A DNA stretch of 10,153 nt from an uncultured Bacteroidales bacterium (GTDB taxonomy: Bacteria > Bacteroidota > Bacteroidia > Bacteroidales > UBA932). Within the stretch, counting starts at the first letter, position 1; every line of letters begins with the position of its first letter. The notes under the pieces were generated by a model that saw only the letters and a program-made list of their open reading frames with translations, ran no database searches and had not been told where the DNA came from. Below are positions 1 through 6,418 of this stretch, piece by piece. The DNA lies in NCBI GenBank assembly GCA_947305045.1, contig CAMZCW010000071.1, forward strand, positions 1 through 10,153. Reading direction: 5' to 3'. Made by a program: the position numbers and the translations under genes.

Positions 1-110
1 GAGAAGGCCCGGGTATCATGACATTTTCCCAGTTCCTCCAGCATGCTGGCGTTGAACTGGGAAATGCCGCCCCTGAGGGGGTAAAAACTGGACAGGAGGG
101 CTATCCGCAC
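1..110 (-). CDS. Glycosyltransferase, GT4/group 1-like, N-terminal fragment
   Basis: Only the first 36 codons lie in the window; the gene runs off the left edge. Read on the minus strand from a GTG codon at 110-108, the frame begins MRIALLSSFYPLRGGISQFN (GTG read as Met) and continues open to the edge. A short beta strand (RIALLSSF) followed by a Gly-Gly loop and a helix (SQFNASMLEEL) is the usual start of GT-B fold glycosyltransferases of family GT4, which move a sugar from a nucleotide donor to a lipid or glycan acceptor. The GTG shares its G with the TAG stop of the upstream lipoprotein gene (sequence TAGTG), so the two are almost certainly co-transcribed and translationally coupled. Acceptor and sugar cannot be judged. 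The family call rests on 36 residues; another GT-B family is possible. Confidence 0.7.
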   Translation of the reverse strand, partial: MRIALLSSFYPLRGGISQFNASMLEELGKCHDTRAF

Positions 111-718
111 TACTTCTTGGCGCTTTCTTTGGTCTTGATGTAAGCGGCGTTGAGCCCGGCAAGAAGGTCTTCCGTAATGTCCAGGGAAGGGTCTCCGGTA
201 ACTACGGGGGTGGACAGGACGCCACCGGCCGTAGCGAGGATAAGGGCGTACTGATGGGTGGCATTGTATTCCACCACATATTCGGCGATGGCATTGGCAA
301 TCTGGTTCATCATGACCTGTTGCTCTTCTGCCATTTCCTGCTGCTTGCGCATGGCGTACTGCTGGTATTCCTGCTGTTGCTGCTGGAGTTTCTGGTACTG
401 GGCCTGGGCTACGGAAGTGGTGAGGAGGCCTTTGTCCACCTTGTTCTGGAATTCGGTGGCGTCTTTTTCCAGCTTTTTGCCGCGGCGGTCAATCTCCGCC
501 TGGATGCCGGAAGTTTTGGTCTCGAACACGGAGTTGAGGTCGTTGGCCATGTCATAGCCTTCCATGACCTGGTCCATGTTGAAGTATACGATGCTGCCTG
601 CAACGGCTACGCTGTCTTTGGCTGCGGTAGCCTGAGGAGCGGCTGTCTGGTTCTGATTGCAGGAGGAGGCGAGCGCTATGAGGGCGGCTGCACCCAAAAC
701 GATGAGAGTCTTTTTCAT
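110..718 (-). CDS. OmpH/Skp-family lipoprotein
   Basis: A 202-residue protein starting MKKTLIVLGA, with a hydrophobic segment ending in a lipobox-like ALASSC, so Cys20 is the probable lipidated residue. A low-complexity Ala/Gln/Thr linker follows (about 21-40). Residues 42-57 (SIVYFNMDQVMEGYDM) match the opening of OmpH/Skp chaperones, which start the mature protein with a strand reading roughly V-x-x-V-D/N. Residues 60-150 are a long, Gln/Glu/Lys-rich helical region of coiled-coil type, and 155-200 return to the small body domain. Skp-type proteins form trimers that hold unfolded outer-membrane proteins in the periplasm; a lipid anchor would tether this one to a membrane. It lies 44 bases after pdxJ but has its own promoter match. 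A second, non-lipidated member of the family is at 5772-6344. Confidence 0.87.
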   Translation of the reverse strand: MKKTLIVLGAAALIALASSCNQNQTAAPQATAAKDSVAVAGSIVYFNMDQVMEGYDMANDLNSVFETKTSGIQAEIDRRGKKLEKDATEFQNKVDKGLLTTSVAQAQYQKLQQQQQEYQQYAMRKQQEMAEEQQVMMNQIANAIAEYVVEYNATHQYALILATAGGVLSTPVVTGDPSLDITEDLLAGLNAAYIKTKESAKK

Positions 719-757
719 GTATTGTTGTTTTTATAAATTATTCAACGGTTTAGCCCG

Positions 758-788
758 CAAAGTTAGTCATTTTTGCGGATTTCCCCAA
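758..788 (-). promoter_or_regulatory. Bacteroidota-type promoter for the OmpH-like lipoprotein
   Basis: On the minus strand a -33 TTG (788-786) is followed by exactly 20 bases and then TAACTTTG (765-758), which fits the Bacteroidota -7 consensus TAnnTTTG. Transcription would start near 751-753, giving a leader of about 35 bases before the ATG at 718. The TAA of the -7 box is the stop codon of pdxJ, so the promoter sits across the end of the upstream gene. Confidence 0.6.
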
Positions 789-1488
789 GGTATGCCTGAA
801 TTGTTTTTTCCAATCCGTAATAAAGGGCGTCACAGATAAGAGCATGGCCGATAGAAACTTCGTCCGTCCATGGAATGGTCCGGATGAACCAGGCCAGGTT
901 CTCCAGGGAAAGGTCGTGTCCGGCGTTCAGACCCAGTCCGCAGGCGCGGGCTGCCCGGGCCGTTTCCAGATAGGGGGCGATGGCTTTTTCCCGGTCCAGC
1001 GGGTACCGGGCGGCATAATCGGCCGTATAAAGTTCCACCCGGCCGGCCCCGCAGGCGGCTGCGCCTTCTGCCATCCGGGGATCCGGGTCGATGAAAATGG
1101 ACGTACGGATGCCTTTGGCCCGGAACGTTTGGCAGAGGTCCGTCAGGAGGCTCTTGTTCCGGAGTGTATCCCAGCCGGCATTGGAAGTGATGGCGCTATG
1201 GCTGTCCGGCACCAGCGTCACCTGATCCGGCACCACCTCCAGCACCAGGTCCACAAAACTTTCCACGGTAGGATTGCCTTCAATGTTGAACTCCGTAGTA
1301 ATAAGCGGCCGGATGGTGCGTACATCGCTGTAGCGGATATGGCGTTCATCCGGACGGGGATGCACCGTAATGCCCTGTGCGCCGAAAAGTTCACAATCCT
1401 GCGCAGCGCGGGCAACGTCCGGCACATTGCCGCCCCGGGCGTTGCGTAAGGTGGCAATTTTATTGATGTTGACACTCAGTCTTGTCAT
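763..1488 (-). CDS. pdxJ: Pyridoxine 5'-phosphate synthase PdxJ
   Basis: PdxJ condenses 1-deoxy-D-xylulose 5-phosphate with 3-amino-2-oxopropyl phosphate to make pyridoxine 5'-phosphate, the ring-closing step of DXP-dependent vitamin B6 synthesis, in the cytosol. The 241-residue product has the family start [16 protein letters not shown] and, in order, HPRPDERHI (43-51), EFNIEGNPT (66-74), [16 protein letters not shown] (92-107), VELYT (151-155), [12 protein letters not shown] (187-198) and [11 protein letters not shown] (212-222). His43, Glu70 and His191 correspond to the active-site His45, Glu72 and His193 of the E. coli enzyme. Length is normal. The start at 1488 is preferred over an in-frame ATG at 1512: homologues begin just before the VNI strand, and the upstream ATG lies inside the -7 box. 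It is transcribed away from nadK. Confidence 0.97.
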   Translation of the reverse strand: MTRLSVNINKIATLRNARGGNVPDVARAAQDCELFGAQGITVHPRPDERHIRYSDVRTIRPLITTEFNIEGNPTVESFVDLVLEVVPDQVTLVPDSHSAITSNAGWDTLRNKSLLTDLCQTFRAKGIRTSIFIDPDPRMAEGAAACGAGRVELYTADYAARYPLDREKAIAPYLETARAARACGLGLNAGHDLSLENLAWFIRTIPWTDEVSIGHALICDALYYGLEKTIQAYLGEIRKND

Positions 1489-1509
1489 GGCAGATGCTTT
1501 TATATTGTA

Positions 1510-1517
1510 CAAAAGTA
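1510..1517 (-). promoter_or_regulatory. -7 box of the pdxJ promoter
   Basis: The minus strand reads TACTTTTG, a match to TAnnTTTG, 21 bases upstream of the chosen pdxJ start. No good -33 TTTG/TTG is present at the 20-base spacing (TAAC is found there), so the call rests on the -7 box and its placement. Confidence 0.45.
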
Positions 1518-1539
1518 AGGAAAATTCTCAGAAATGTGT

Positions 1540-1547
1540 TATTTTTG
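1540..1547 (+). promoter_or_regulatory. -7 box of the nadK promoter
   Basis: TATTTTTG fits TAnnTTTG and lies 22 bases before the nadK ATG. The -33 position at 20-base spacing reads TAAG, a poor match. This box and the pdxJ box sit back to back in an 81-base divergent intergenic region (1489-1569). Confidence 0.4.
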
Positions 1548-1569
1548 GCGTCTGATTTTATTTGTGCAC

Positions 1570-2391
1570 ATGAAAATAGGCTATTTCATTCTGAACGATG
1601 AGCTCCGTGGCGATGCCCGTTTGCATACTTTGCTGGCGGAGCTTGAATCGGCAACCTTCGAAGTCTACGAAATCCGTACCAAGTCGGATGTCCGCCCGGA
1701 AACGGACCTGGTCCTGTCCATGGGCGGTGACGGGACGTTCCTTTCCGCCGCGCATGTGGTGGCCGATATCGGCCTGCCCATCCTGGGCGTGAATTTCGGC
1801 CGTATCGGCTTTCTGTGCGAAAACCGGCCGGAGGCGGTGAGCAAGGCCCTTCTGGAAGGGGATTTCCGCATCGAGTACCGTACCGTGCTCAATGCCACGC
1901 TCAAGGGCCCGGAGGCGCGCCGCACCATTGGCATGCTGCCGTATTCCGTGAATGAAGTGTCGCTGCATCGCACCGGTTCGTCCGTGTTGGGCATTCATGT
2001 GAGCGTGGACGGGGAGCCCCTCCCCACCTATTGGGCAGACGGCCTTATCGTGGCCACCTCGTCCGGCTCTACGGCGTATTCGCTGAGCGTCGGCGGCCCC
2101 ATCTGTATGCCGGATACCAAGGTACTTATCATTGCGCCTATCGCGCCGCACAACTTGAATGTACGGCCCATTGTAGTGCCGGAAACGGCCAAAATCGACA
2201 TCTCTTTTGAATCCCGGGACGGAAGTGCCATCATGTCCACGGACAACCGGGTGGAAGAAATTCAGCCGGACTGGACCATTCATGTAGAGATGGCACAATT
2301 TTCGCTTAAACGCATCCGGCTCGCTGAATCCGGCTTTGTGAAGGCCCTTACTTCGCGACTGTTCTGGGGCGAGGACATGAGAAACATTTAA
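1570..2391 (+). CDS. nadK: NAD kinase
   Basis: NAD kinase phosphorylates the 2'-hydroxyl of the adenosine ribose of NAD to make NADP, and is the only known source of NADP in most bacteria. The 273-residue product carries the hallmark MGGDGTFL (51-58, Asp54 catalytic), the following LGVNFGRIGFL (72-82), the NE motif (Asn128-Glu129 in SVNEVSLHR), and the glycine-rich block ADGLIVATSSGSTAYSLSVG (156-175). The C-terminal FWGED tail looks typical of Bacteroidales versions. I place the start at 1570 (MKIGYFIL), where homologues begin; an in-frame ATG at 1534 adds 12 unrelated residues and would lie upstream of the promoter box. The gene is first in the plus-strand cluster, with uppS starting four bases after its stop. 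Confidence 0.97.
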   Translation: MKIGYFILNDELRGDARLHTLLAELESATFEVYEIRTKSDVRPETDLVLSMGGDGTFLSAAHVVADIGLPILGVNFGRIGFLCENRPEAVSKALLEGDFRIEYRTVLNATLKGPEARRTIGMLPYSVNEVSLHRTGSSVLGIHVSVDGEPLPTYWADGLIVATSSGSTAYSLSVGGPICMPDTKVLIIAPIAPHNLNVRPIVVPETAKIDISFESRDGSAIMSTDNRVEEIQPDWTIHVEMAQFSLKRIRLAESGFVKALTSRLFWGEDMRNI

Positions 2392-2395
2392 TGCC

Positions 2396-3094
2396 ATGCA
2401 GAATATTCCGCAGCACGTATCCATCATCATGGACGGCAACGGCCGATGGGCCAAAGCCCGTGGAAAAGAAAGAATTTACGGCCATTACGAGGGCGTGGAG
2501 AGTGTCCGCGCCTGCCTGGAAGCCGCGGTAGAGGAAGGGGTGAAGTACCTCTCGCTGTATGCCTTTTCCGAGGAAAACTGGGCGCGTCCAGAGCAGGAAG
2601 TCATGGGCCTGATGGAGCTCATGATGAAAGCCATGAAGAAGGAACTGGTTACCTTTATGGACAACCATATCCGCTTTGTGGTACTGGGTAACCGTGCCCG
2701 CCTGAGCGATACGCTGAACGCCACCATCGACGAGATGATGGAACTGACAGCTGCCAACAAGACGGCTACGCTCATCCTGTTCCTCAGCTACAGTGGCCAG
2801 TGGGATATCCTGCAGGCCATGAAAAAGGCGGCCATCGCCCTTTCCCCGGAAGCCTTTCAGAACCTTCAGCCTGCGGACTTCGCCCCTTATCTGGTTACAG
2901 CCGGTTTTCCGGATCCGGACCTGCTCATCCGCACTTCCGGCGAACTCCGTATTTCCAATTACCTCTTGTGGCAGAGTGCTTATACGGAGTTCTATTTCTC
3001 GGATGTGCTGTGGCCGGATTTCCGTAAACCTGAGTTCCGGGAGGCGCTGCGCGTCTATGCACAACGGGACCGTCGATATGGAAAAGTGAAATAA
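2396..3094 (+). CDS. uppS: Undecaprenyl diphosphate synthase (cis-isoprenyl transferase)
   Basis: UppS extends farnesyl diphosphate with isopentenyl diphosphate units in cis to give the C55 carrier lipid used for peptidoglycan, O-antigen and other glycans. The product (232 residues) begins with HVSIIMDGNGRWAKARG (7-23), holding the catalytic Asp13 and the diphosphate-binding loop; His30, YAFSEENWARP (55-65) and the C-terminal signature DLLIRTSGELRISNYLLWQ (175-193) are all present, followed by YTEFYFSDVLWPDF (196-209). One deviation: the block that reads NYGGRWDI in E. coli is SYSGQWDI here (131-138), with Gln135 in place of Arg. The ATG lies four bases after the nadK stop with no separate promoter visible, so nadK and uppS are surely one transcript. 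The enzyme is cytosolic and membrane-associated. Confidence 0.97.
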   Translation: MQNIPQHVSIIMDGNGRWAKARGKERIYGHYEGVESVRACLEAAVEEGVKYLSLYAFSEENWARPEQEVMGLMELMMKAMKKELVTFMDNHIRFVVLGNRARLSDTLNATIDEMMELTAANKTATLILFLSYSGQWDILQAMKKAAIALSPEAFQNLQPADFAPYLVTAGFPDPDLLIRTSGELRISNYLLWQSAYTEFYFSDVLWPDFRKPEFREALRVYAQRDRRYGKVK

Positions 3095-3108
3095 AATGCC
3101 TATCTTTG
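3077..3108 (+). promoter_or_regulatory. Bacteroidota-type promoter for bamA
   Basis: TATCTTTG at 3101-3108 is an excellent -7 box. Twenty bases upstream is TATG (3077-3080), a three-of-four match to the -33 TTTG. The start of transcription would be near 3113-3115, about 15 bases before the ATG at 3130. It overlaps the last codons of uppS and gives bamA-ompH a promoter of their own inside the nadK-uppS-bamA-ompH run. Confidence 0.6.
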
Positions 3109-3129
3109 CAGGATTACTTTAATTGTCGA

Positions 3130-5709
3130 ATGAGTTTTAAAAAGATACTTTGCACTGTTACTTTGCTGCTCGCAGGTCTTCTTGCGGGGGCGCAAGAGGT
3201 AGGCAGCAGCATTGAAGTCGATTACAATCATCCCAGGAAATACGTCGTGGGAGGGGTCGGCGTGGAAGGCAACCGCTATTTCAATGAGCACCAAATCCTG
3301 CAGCTTGCCGGTTTGCACCAGGGCCAGGAAGTCACTGTCCCCGGAGAGGATGTCACCGGCATTGTAAAACGCCTGGTCGCCCAGCGTTACTTTGAGGACG
3401 TGGCCGTGGTGGTGGATTCGCTCAGCGCGTCGGCGGATACCGCCTGGTTCAAAATCTGTATCCGGGAGCGGCCACGCGTCTCCCGCTGGACCTTCAGCGG
3501 GGTGAAATCCGGTGAACGGAAGGACCTGCAGGAGCGCCTGAACCTGCGTCCCGGCCGCGAGTATTCGGATTATGTGAAAAATACGTCGGTAGATATCATC
3601 AAGCGGTACTACAAGGAAAAAGGGTATCTGAAAGCGGAAGTGGATGTGCAGATGCAGCGGGATACCGTAATCCGCAGCGCCGTGCGTGTGAACTTTGCCG
3701 TGAACAAGGGCCGGAAAATCCGTATCAAGAAAATCAATTTCATCGGCAACGGGGAAATCAAGCCCATCAAGCTGGCCAAGAACATGAAGGAGACCCATGC
3801 GGACACCTGGTATAACTTCTTCAAGTCCAAGAAATTCAAGGAGAAAGAGTACCAGAACGACAGGAAAACCGTCCTGGATGCCTTCAACGAGGCCGGTTAC
3901 CGGGATGCCCGCCTGGTGCGTGACTCCGTGTATTATACGCCGGACGGCAAGCGCCTGAACATTGACATGGAGTTTGAGCAGGGGAGAAAATACTATTTCC
4001 GCAACATTACCTGGACGGGCAACTCCGTATATCCCTCGGAGGTCCTCAACAATATCCTACAGGTAAAGAAGGGCGACGTGTATGACCTTGTCACCATGGA
4101 AAAGCGCCTGCATGGCGGCGGTAAGGAGAACGAATACGACGTTTCCAAACTGTATCGTGACAACGGTTACCTGTTCTTCAATCTTACCCCGGTGGAAGTA
4201 AACATCCAAAACGACTCCGTAGATGTGGAAATGCGTATATCCGAGGGTAAACCGGCCATCCTGAACGAGATTGTCATCAACGGCAACGACCTTACCAACG
4301 AACGCGTGGTGCGTCGTCAGCTCATGACGCGTCCCGGCTATCTGTTCAGCCAGTCGGATTTTGAACGCTCCATCCGTGAAATCGCCTCCATGGGCCAGTT
4401 CGACCCGGAAGCCGTCATGGGCCCCGGCGGATATTCCATCGTCCCCAACCAGATGAATAATACCGTGGACATTATCTATAACCTGAAGGAAAAGCCGTCA
4501 TCCCAGCTGGAACTCTCCGGAGGTTGGGGCGGCAATACCTTCGTGCTCACGGCCGGTGTCAGCTTTAACAACTTCTCTACGCGCCGTATTCTGGAAAAAG
4601 GCGCCTGGCGGCCGGTTCCGCTGGGCGACGCCCAGAACCTGGCTTTCCGTTTCCAGACCAACGGCCGCTATTATACCACTTTGAGCGTCAGTTTCACGGA
4701 ACCCTGGCTGTTCGGTAAAAAACCTACTTCCCTCAGTGTTTCCGGCTATTATTCCCGTATGACGGACTCCTACCTGGCCATCGGTATTCTGTCCACGGAC
4801 AAGATGTTCGAAGTCTTTGGCTTCAATGCCGGTCTGGGTACGCGCCTGAAGTGGCCGGACAACTACTTTGTCCTGTATAACAACCTGAGCTGGCAAACCT
4901 ATAAGCTCACCAACTGGACCAACAGTTACTTTGCGTTCAATGACGGTATCTCCCACAACCTGAGTTATACCGTTTCCCTGACACGTAACTCAACGGACCA
5001 GCAGATTTATCCGCGTACCGGCTCTGAGTTCAGCCTGTCGCTGCAACTCACCCCGCCGTACTCCCTGTTCCGGAAATACACTTATAAGGATGGCCAGAAG
5101 GTCCCTGTAAAAAGCTGGAAGGATGTGGACTATGACGACTGGACTGCGGCCCAGCGTTATAAGTGGATTGAGTATCACAAGTGGAAGTTCAACGGCACCG
5201 TTTATGCCAAACTGGTGGGAGACCTGGTACTCATGACCCGTGCGCAGTTTGGTTACCTGGGTTACTACAACCGTAACTGGGGCTATTCTCCCTTCGAGAA
5301 CTTCCAGGTGGGTGGCGACGGCATGTCGGGTTACATGACCTACGGCGCAGAAATTATTTCCCTGCGCGGTTATGAGGACTATTCCCTGACCCCGCGCAAA
5401 CTTACGCCCTATAGCCAGAATGGTTTGAGTTATGCGGGTAACGTGTTCGATAAATTTACGGTAGAACTTCGCTATCCGGTGATCCTGCAGCCGCAGAGCA
5501 CCATTTTTGCCCTCCTGTTCCTGGAAGGCGGTAACTGCTGGAGCGACATCCGTGAGTTCAACCCGTTCCAGATCAAGCGAAGCGCCGGTGTGGGTGTGCG
5601 TGTGTTCCTCCCGATGATTGGCCTGCTGGGTGTAGACTGGGGCTACGGCTTCGACGGCGGCTCCACCGGAGGCAGTCACTTCCACTTTGTGCTGGGTCAA
5701 CAATTCTAA
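3130..5709 (+). CDS. bamA: Outer membrane protein assembly factor BamA (Omp85)
   Basis: BamA is the Omp85 insertase that folds beta-barrel proteins into the outer membrane. The 859-residue product starts with a signal peptide (MSFKKILCTVTLLLAGLLAG, cut near residue 21-22). Five POTRA domains follow at about 37-115, 117-193, 196-283, 286-374 and 376-455; recurring cues are GVEGNRYFNE, KINFIGNGEI and IVINGNDLTNERVV. The barrel spans roughly 458-859, with SFTEPWLFGKK (521-531), an LRGYED sequence (745-750) at the place of the conserved VRGF/Y loop-6 motif, and a C-terminal aromatic beta-signal ending FVLGQQF. A charged insert rich in Lys, Asp and Trp (about 650-690) looks like the long extracellular loop of Bacteroidota homologues. 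The ATG at 3130 is chosen because an in-frame TTG at 3106 lies inside the -7 promoter box. ompH follows 62 bases downstream. Confidence 0.97.
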   Translation: MSFKKILCTVTLLLAGLLAGAQEVGSSIEVDYNHPRKYVVGGVGVEGNRYFNEHQILQLAGLHQGQEVTVPGEDVTGIVKRLVAQRYFEDVAVVVDSLSASADTAWFKICIRERPRVSRWTFSGVKSGERKDLQERLNLRPGREYSDYVKNTSVDIIKRYYKEKGYLKAEVDVQMQRDTVIRSAVRVNFAVNKGRKIRIKKINFIGNGEIKPIKLAKNMKETHADTWYNFFKSKKFKEKEYQNDRKTVLDAFNEAGYRDARLVRDSVYYTPDGKRLNIDMEFEQGRKYYFRNITWTGNSVYPSEVLNNILQVKKGDVYDLVTMEKRLHGGGKENEYDVSKLYRDNGYLFFNLTPVEVNIQNDSVDVEMRISEGKPAILNEIVINGNDLTNERVVRRQLMTRPGYLFSQSDFERSIREIASMGQFDPEAVMGPGGYSIVPNQMNNTVDIIYNLKEKPSSQLELSGGWGGNTFVLTAGVSFNNFSTRRILEKGAWRPVPLGDAQNLAFRFQTNGRYYTTLSVSFTEPWLFGKKPTSLSVSGYYSRMTDSYLAIGILSTDKMFEVFGFNAGLGTRLKWPDNYFVLYNNLSWQTYKLTNWTNSYFAFNDGISHNLSYTVSLTRNSTDQQIYPRTGSEFSLSLQLTPPYSLFRKYTYKDGQKVPVKSWKDVDYDDWTAAQRYKWIEYHKWKFNGTVYAKLVGDLVLMTRAQFGYLGYYNRNWGYSPFENFQVGGDGMSGYMTYGAEIISLRGYEDYSLTPRKLTPYSQNGLSYAGNVFDKFTVELRYPVILQPQSTIFALLFLEGGNCWSDIREFNPFQIKRSAGVGVRVFLPMIGLLGVDWGYGFDGGSTGGSHFHFVLGQQF

Positions 5710-5717
5710 CACCATTT

Positions 5718-5744
5718 GTCATTTCGAGCTTGTCGAGAAATCTC
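5718..5744 (+). repeat. REP-like imperfect palindrome
   Basis: Between bamA and ompH lies GTCATTTCGA, then gcttg, then TCGAGAAATCTC. The arms ATTTCGA and TCGAGAAAT pair around the five-base centre with a single bulged G. From memory, this closely resembles a dispersed intergenic element of Bacteroidota genomes of the form GTCATTTCGAgcgaagcgAGAAATCT, the kind of REP sequence associated with single-domain REP-processing transposases. Only one copy is in the window, so repetitiveness is inferred from the resemblance. In RNA it would form a hairpin between two operon genes. Confidence 0.6.
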
Positions 5745-5771
5745 ATACAGAAACAATTAATATTTAAGGAT

Positions 5772-6344
5772 ATGAAAAAACTTATTGTCATCGCCCTTGC
5801 GGCCTTTGCAACCTTCACCCTTTCCGCCCAGACCCTGGGTAAGGTGAACTTCAATGAACTCGTGATGCTGATGCCGGAAATGGATACCGCACGCGAGGCC
5901 ATTAACGCTTCCCAGAAAGAAGCGGAAGAAACCTACTCCGCCATGGTGGAAGAGTATCAGGGCAAGATGAGCCAGTACCAGCAAAAGCAGGCCAGCTGGA
6001 CGGCCGCCATCCGCGAATCCAAGGAGCGTGAACTCATGGAAATCCAGAACCGTATTCAGGAATTCCAGCAGTCCATCTCCCAGGAGCTTCAGCAGCAGCA
6101 GGCTCAGCTCACCGCCCCCATCCAGGAGAAAGCCTCCAAGGCCGTGAACGAGATTGCCAAAGCAAAAGGCATCACCGTCCTGTTCGATGCCACCCAGGCG
6201 CTCTATTTTGACGAGTCCAAGGTGATTGATATCACGGCCGATGCCCGTAAAGCCCTGAACATCCCTGCAGACCGCACCCTGGAAAGCCTCCAGGCAGAGC
6301 TCCAGGCCCAGGCGCAGGCCGCCCAGACCGCCGCTGCAAAATAA
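5772..6344 (+). CDS. ompH: Periplasmic OmpH/Skp-family chaperone
   Basis: A 190-residue exported protein. Residues 1-19 (MKKLIVIALAAFATFTLSA) are a Sec signal peptide with no lipobox cysteine. The mature part opens with LGKVNFNELVMLMPEMDTA (22-40), the Skp/OmpH start in which a first strand leads into the long helical arms. Residues 42-118 are a Gln/Glu/Lys-rich coiled coil, and 128-170 (KGITVLFDATQALYFDES and the DIT segment) close the body domain. A low-complexity Ala/Gln tail ends the protein. Skp proteins are trimeric and hold unfolded outer-membrane proteins for the BAM machine, which fits its place 62 bases after bamA. The ATG at 5772 is preferred over an in-frame ATG at 5730 that lies within the REP-like palindrome and lacks a signal sequence. 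No separate promoter is visible. Confidence 0.92.
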   Translation: MKKLIVIALAAFATFTLSAQTLGKVNFNELVMLMPEMDTAREAINASQKEAEETYSAMVEEYQGKMSQYQQKQASWTAAIRESKERELMEIQNRIQEFQQSISQELQQQQAQLTAPIQEKASKAVNEIAKAKGITVLFDATQALYFDESKVIDITADARKALNIPADRTLESLQAELQAQAQAAQTAAAK

Positions 6345-6361
6345 TTTTTGCCCATTCTGTG

Positions 6362-6398
6362 AAAAAAGAGGGTTCCGCACACCGCGGAACCCTCTTTT
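6362..6398. terminator. Bidirectional intrinsic terminator between ompH and gdhA
   Basis: A perfect 15-base-pair inverted repeat, with left arm 6364-6378 (AAAAGAGGGTTCCGC), loop 6379-6383 and right arm 6384-6398. On the plus strand the stem ends in TTTT and serves ompH, whose stop is 18 bases upstream. On the minus strand the complement of the A run 6367-6362 gives six U's and serves gdhA, which ends at 6419. It lies between two converging genes. Confidence 0.9.
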
Positions 6399-6418
6399 GG
6401 GTTTGCTCAGCGAAAGGC

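Noticed and set aside
1558..2454. A 298-codon minus-strand frame opposite nadK.
   Set aside because: It has no recognisable motifs and an Arg/His-rich composition, and nadK is certain on the other strand.
5730..5771. An upstream in-frame ATG extending OmpH by 14 residues.
   Set aside because: It would start within the REP-like palindrome and place non-signal residues before a perfect signal peptide starting at 5772.
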